Assembly: GCA_965216365.1 (NCBI GenBank)
Contig: CBDCFT010000059.1
Location: 1 to 64,000, forward strand
DNA length: 64,000 bases
Origin: CBDCFT01 sp965216365
Lineage (GTDB): Bacteria > Pseudomonadota > Gammaproteobacteria > Arenicellales > CBDCFT01
Reading direction: 5' to 3'
Position numbers and translations under genes: made by a program. Below the pieces are notes generated by a model. It was not told the origin of the DNA and did no database searches. It saw only the letters and a list, made by a program, of their open reading frames with translations. This document shows, in pieces, positions 61,159 to 64,000 of this stretch; positions within the stretch are counted from its first letter, which is position 1; every line of letters begins with the position of its first letter.

Positions 61159-61260
61159 ACGCACCCCTGAGACCAATGCGTCTGGGAAGCGATTGGCGAA
61201 ATCGCGCCGTGTTGAAACGGCAATGCGCCAAACGTAATCGATCTACATAATCACGAGGAA
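61159..61260 (+). promoter_or_regulatory. Structured rpsO leader (candidate S15 autoregulatory RNA)
   Basis: The leader can fold: TTGGCG pairs with CGCCAA (about 61194-61231), enclosing GCCGT...ACGGC. GCGAT...ATCGC is an alternative hairpin. S15 represses its own translation through leader RNA structures in many bacteria, by several unrelated folds. The specific fold is proposed, not shown. Confidence 0.4.
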
Positions 61261-61264
61261 TCAA

Positions 61265-61534
61265 ATGGCTTTAACGGCAGAGGACAAAACGAAAATTGTC
61301 CAGGATTATCAAACTGGGAAGGGTGATACAGGATCACCCGAAGTTCAGGTCGCGTTGATGACTGCGCGTATTCAGGATTTATCCTCCCATTTTAAATCAC
61401 ATATTCACGATCATCATTCACGCCAAGGTTTGTTGCGCTTGGTGAATCAGCGGCGCAAGTTGCTCGACTATCTCAAAGGCCGGGACATCGAACGCTATCG
61501 AACCTTAATCAATCGACTGGGACTGCGTAAGTAA
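61265..61534 (+). CDS. rpsO: 30S ribosomal protein S15
   Basis: Primary 16S rRNA-binding protein of the 30S platform. The 89-residue product has KTKIVQDYQTGKGDTGSPEVQVALMTARIQDLSSHFKSHIHDHHSRQGLLRLVNQRRKLLDYLKGRDIERYRTLINRLGLRK, full length and canonical. GAGGAATC precedes the ATG. pnp follows 36 bases later with no hairpin terminator between. Confidence 0.97.
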   Translation: MALTAEDKTKIVQDYQTGKGDTGSPEVQVALMTARIQDLSSHFKSHIHDHHSRQGLLRLVNQRRKLLDYLKGRDIERYRTLINRLGLRK

Positions 61535-61570
61535 AACGCCGGCTCCACGTCCCGCACAGGGGAATCACAA

Positions 61571-63664
61571 GTGGTTAATGTAGTAAAAAGTTTTCAGTAT
61601 GGCGCACACGAGGTGCGTCTGGAGACGGGCGCGATTGCTCGTCAGGCAACGGGAGCCGTGTTGGCGAAGATGGGTGACACGACCGTGTTGGTCAGCGTCG
61701 TAGCCGGTCGCGAACCACGCGATGTGGATTTCATGCCACTGACCGTGGATTACGAAGAACGAACCTATGCCGCCGGACGAATACCAGGCGGCTTTTTTAA
61801 GCGTGAAGGACGGCCATCCGAGAAAGCGATTCTGACCTGTCGTTTGATCGATCGTCCGATTCGACCGTTGTTTCCGGATGGTTTTACCCACGAGATGCAG
61901 ATCGTTGCCACCGTCATGTCCATGGATCCGGAAATTGATCCCGATATCGTTGCCATGATCGGTACTTCAGCAGCCCTGCAGGTTTCAGGTGTTCCGTTCA
62001 ATGGTCCTATCGGCGCCGCCCGCGTCGGATTTGTGGACGGGCAATATGTTCTGAATCCAAGTTTAGAGCAAACAAACAACGAGTCTCAGCTCGATCTGGT
62101 TGTGGCCGGCACAGACAATGCAGTATTGATGGTCGAGTCAGAAGCCAAGTCGCTGACCGAGGAGCAGATGCTAGGCGCGGTGATGTTCGGACATGAGCAA
62201 ATGCAAACTGCGATTAATGCTATTCGCGAATTGGGCGCGGAAGCAGGTACCGAAGCCTGGGACTGGCAGGCGCCCGAAAAAGATACGTCGGTGCAGGTTA
62301 GCGTCGAATCCGCAGTGGGTAACACGGTGGCCGATGCCTACAGTATTCCTGAGAAGCAACAACGTCAGGACAAGATGAGCGAAATTCGCGAAAGCGCGCT
62401 GGCACAACTCACTAATGAAGAGACACCGGCTGAAGAGATCGACGCCTACAAGACAGCGATCAAGAGCATTGAAAAGAGGACTGTTCGCGAGCGCATCCTC
62501 GATGGTCAACCACGTATTGACGGTCGTGACCTGACCACCGTGCGTCCGATCAGTATCCAAACCGGTTTGTTTCCGCGAACCCACGGTTCCGTGTGTTTTA
62601 CCCGGGGTGAAACCCAGGCGATTGTTGTGACCACACTCGGTACGGAACGTGACTCGCAGATTATTGATGCGCTGGAAGGCGAGACACGGGACAAATTCTT
62701 ATTGCACTATAACTTCCCACCTTATTGTGTCGGCGAAACGGGCAGGGTCGGTTCTCCAAAACGACGAGAAATTGGACACGGCAAACTTGCCAAACGTGCC
62801 GTTGCCGGCATTCTGCCGCAAGATGACGATTTCCCTTACACCATTCGTATCGTCTCCGAGATCACTGAATCCAACGGTTCCAGTTCCATGGCTACGGTTT
62901 GTGGAAGCAGTCTGTCATTGATGGACGCCGGCGTTCAGATCAAAGCCGCCGTGGCCGGTGTTGCTATGGGTTTGATCAAGGAAGGTGACCGTTATGCCGT
63001 GCTCACCGATATTCTGGGTGACGAAGATCATCTGGGTGATATGGATTTTAAAGTGGCCGGTACGGCTGATGGTGTGACTGCCCTGCAAATGGATATCAAG
63101 ATCGAAGGCATTACCCGTGAGATTATGGAAAAGGCTTTGGATCAGGCGCGTGACGCCCGTCTGCATATTCTTGGCGAGATGAACAAAGCGATATCCGCGC
63201 CGCGGGACGAAATGTCGGCTTACGCACCACGCGTCATGACCATGCAAATCAGCCCGGATAAAATCCGCGACGTTATCGGTAAAGGTGGTGTGACCATTCG
63301 CGCGATCTCTGAAGGCACTGGTGCGACCATCGATATCGAAGACGACGGCACGGTCAAGATAGCTTCCATCGATCAGGCCGCTGCGGAAGAAGCCAAACAC
63401 CGCATCGAGCAAATCACTGCTGATGTAGAAGTGGGTGTGGTCTACGAAGGTAAAGTGGTCAAACTCATGGACTTCGGCGCGTTCGTCAATATCCTGCCCG
63501 GTCGCGATGGCCTGGTTCACATCTCGCAAATCTCCGCTGAACGTGTGAACAATGTTAGCGATAAACTGAGCGAAGGTGACCTGGTAAAAGTCAAAGTGCT
63601 GGAAGTCGATAAACAAGGCCGTATACGATTGAGCATCAAAGCGCTCGAAGAAGAGGCGGCCTAA
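61571..63664 (+). CDS. pnp: Polyribonucleotide nucleotidyltransferase (PNPase)
   Basis: Phosphorolytic 3' to 5' exoribonuclease of the degradosome. The 697-residue protein has two RNase PH domains (GDTTVLVSVVAGREPRDVDFMPLTVDYEERTYAAGRIPGGFFKREGRPSEKAIL and FPPYCVGETGRVGSPKRREIGHGKLAKRA), the KH domain (IRDVIGKGGVTIRAISEGTGATIDIEDDGTVKI) and the S1 domain (EGKVVKLMDFGAFVNILPGRDGLVHISQI). The start is GTG with GGGGAATC upstream. A terminator follows 33 bases after the stop. Confidence 0.97.
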   Translation: MVNVVKSFQYGAHEVRLETGAIARQATGAVLAKMGDTTVLVSVVAGREPRDVDFMPLTVDYEERTYAAGRIPGGFFKREGRPSEKAILTCRLIDRPIRPLFPDGFTHEMQIVATVMSMDPEIDPDIVAMIGTSAALQVSGVPFNGPIGAARVGFVDGQYVLNPSLEQTNNESQLDLVVAGTDNAVLMVESEAKSLTEEQMLGAVMFGHEQMQTAINAIRELGAEAGTEAWDWQAPEKDTSVQVSVESAVGNTVADAYSIPEKQQRQDKMSEIRESALAQLTNEETPAEEIDAYKTAIKSIEKRTVRERILDGQPRIDGRDLTTVRPISIQTGLFPRTHGSVCFTRGETQAIVVTTLGTERDSQIIDALEGETRDKFLLHYNFPPYCVGETGRVGSPKRREIGHGKLAKRAVAGILPQDDDFPYTIRIVSEITESNGSSSMATVCGSSLSLMDAGVQIKAAVAGVAMGLIKEGDRYAVLTDILGDEDHLGDMDFKVAGTADGVTALQMDIKIEGITREIMEKALDQARDARLHILGEMNKAISAPRDEMSAYAPRVMTMQISPDKIRDVIGKGGVTIRAISEGTGATIDIEDDGTVKIASIDQAAAEEAKHRIEQITADVEVGVVYEGKVVKLMDFGAFVNILPGRDGLVHISQISAERVNNVSDKLSEGDLVKVKVLEVDKQGRIRLSIKALEEEAA

Positions 63665-63697
63665 CACGCCAAGCGCTTGCTTGCGTTTAGTTCAAAG

Positions 63698-63722
63698 AAA
63701 GGAGGCAATAGCCTCCTTTTTA
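63698..63722 (+). terminator. Terminator after pnp
   Basis: AAAGGAGGC-AATA-GCCTCCTTT with a T-rich tail, 33 bases past the pnp stop. It marks the 3' end of the rpsO-pnp transcript. Confidence 0.9.
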
Positions 63723-63750
63723 TTTGCGTCCAATCATCATTATAGCTGTC

Positions 63751-63810
63751 GGAGCGACCTTGGTCGCGAATATCATTTTAGGCTAACTTGTTCGTGACCA
63801 AGGTCGCTCC
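63751..63810. repeat. REP-like inverted pair
   Basis: GGAGCGACCTTGGTCGCGAA (63751-63770) and TTCGTGACCAAGGTCGCTCC (63791-63810) are reverse complements with one mismatch, separated by 20 bases. Each arm is itself palindromic around GACC..GGTC. The arrangement is that of a paired REP sequence. Confidence 0.75.
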
Positions 63811-63826
63811 TACCGGAAACGATGTC

Positions 63827-63846
63827 ATGCCTGCGAAGGCAGGCAT
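63827..63846. repeat. Dispersed palindrome (ATGCCTGC-GAAG-GCAGGCAT)
   Basis: Perfect 8-base arms around GAAG, followed by CCAG. This is a common intergenic palindrome type in gammaproteobacteria, probably repeated elsewhere in the genome. Confidence 0.6.
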
Positions 63847-63935
63847 CCAGTTGAATCCTTTCACGAGCGGTGTGGTTCGCGATTATAAAAATTATTGGAT
63901 GTCGTTTGTTCTAAATTGTCGCGTTGCCTTGTCCC

Positions 63936-63966
63936 CTCACCCCAGCCCTCTCCCGAGGGGAGAGGG
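63936..63966. repeat. Dispersed palindrome (CCCTCTCCC-GAG-GGGAGAGGG)
   Basis: CCCTCACCCCAG leads into 9-base perfect arms at 63946-63954 and 63958-63966. The sequence is a widespread intergenic repeat type and has no visible coding function. Confidence 0.6.
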
Positions 63967-64000
63967 TCAAAACATTCCTTGTCCTGGCGGGAGAAGCGAC

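Larger units (their letters stand above)
63723..64000. other. Repeat-rich intergenic end of window
   Basis: No gene is seen from the pnp terminator to the window end. Three palindromic repeat units fill most of it (63751-63810, 63827-63846 and 63936-63966). Confidence 0.7.

Overview
The window is a chromosome segment of a gammaproteobacterium. The evidence is the gene order ftsH-glmM-tpiA-secG-tRNA-Leu-nuoA..N, the metY-rimP-nusA-infB-rbfA-truB-rpsO-pnp cluster, dapB-carA-carB-greA, and a RelA whose hydrolase motif is lost. Separate nuoC and nuoD genes, a respiratory Complex I, cytochromes and many intergenic palindromes fit a free-living respiratory, perhaps sulfur- or methyl-oxidising, lineage. 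I cannot name the genus.

Layout. 1-7.3 kb: apt, small accessory genes (DUF2147, zinc ribbon, a GreB-like factor without the usual catalytic tip, a ClpP-like membrane protein), a MATE exporter, an Asp/Glu racemase-like protein and an nfeD-SPFH pair. 7.86-11.95 kb: the most unusual locus. It has two exported proteins built from Cys-Asn-Pro repeats (one carrying a c-type haem domain), a pentahaem cytochrome fused to a formylglycine-generating-enzyme-like domain, and a translationally coupled histidine-rich protein. 12-26 kb: relA, mdh, a glycosyltransferase/nucleosidase/radical-SAM cluster, nfi, then dapB-carAB-greA. 26-27.3 kb: relic DNA holding a decayed gene and a probable REP-associated transposase fragment. 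27.4-37.2 kb: a membrane sulfatase-fold enzyme, NRDE protein, amidohydrolase, yhbY, rlmE, ftsH, glmM, tpiA, secG. 37.3-51.9 kb: tRNA-Leu and the complete 14-gene nuo operon. 51.9-54.7 kb: a decayed defence island (nucleotidyltransferase antitoxin-like gene with a palindromic operator, an interrupted HEPN partner, an hsdM ruin). 54.9-63.7 kb: initiator tRNA and the translation/RNA-decay cluster, ending in a terminator and several dispersed repeats.

How the genes work together. Most of the window is housekeeping: stringent response (relA), transcription elongation (greA, nusA), translation initiation (tRNA-fMet, infB), ribosome assembly and RNA modification (rimP, rbfA, rlmE, truB), RNA decay (pnp), envelope precursors (glmM, dapB), carbamoyl phosphate synthesis and NADH oxidation. 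carB, infB (twice) and rbfA each carry one surplus base near a short homopolymer, while both sides of every break stay well conserved. I read these as probable consensus errors and annotate the genes at full length. The novelty candidate is the CNP-repeat/cytochrome/FGE-like operon.
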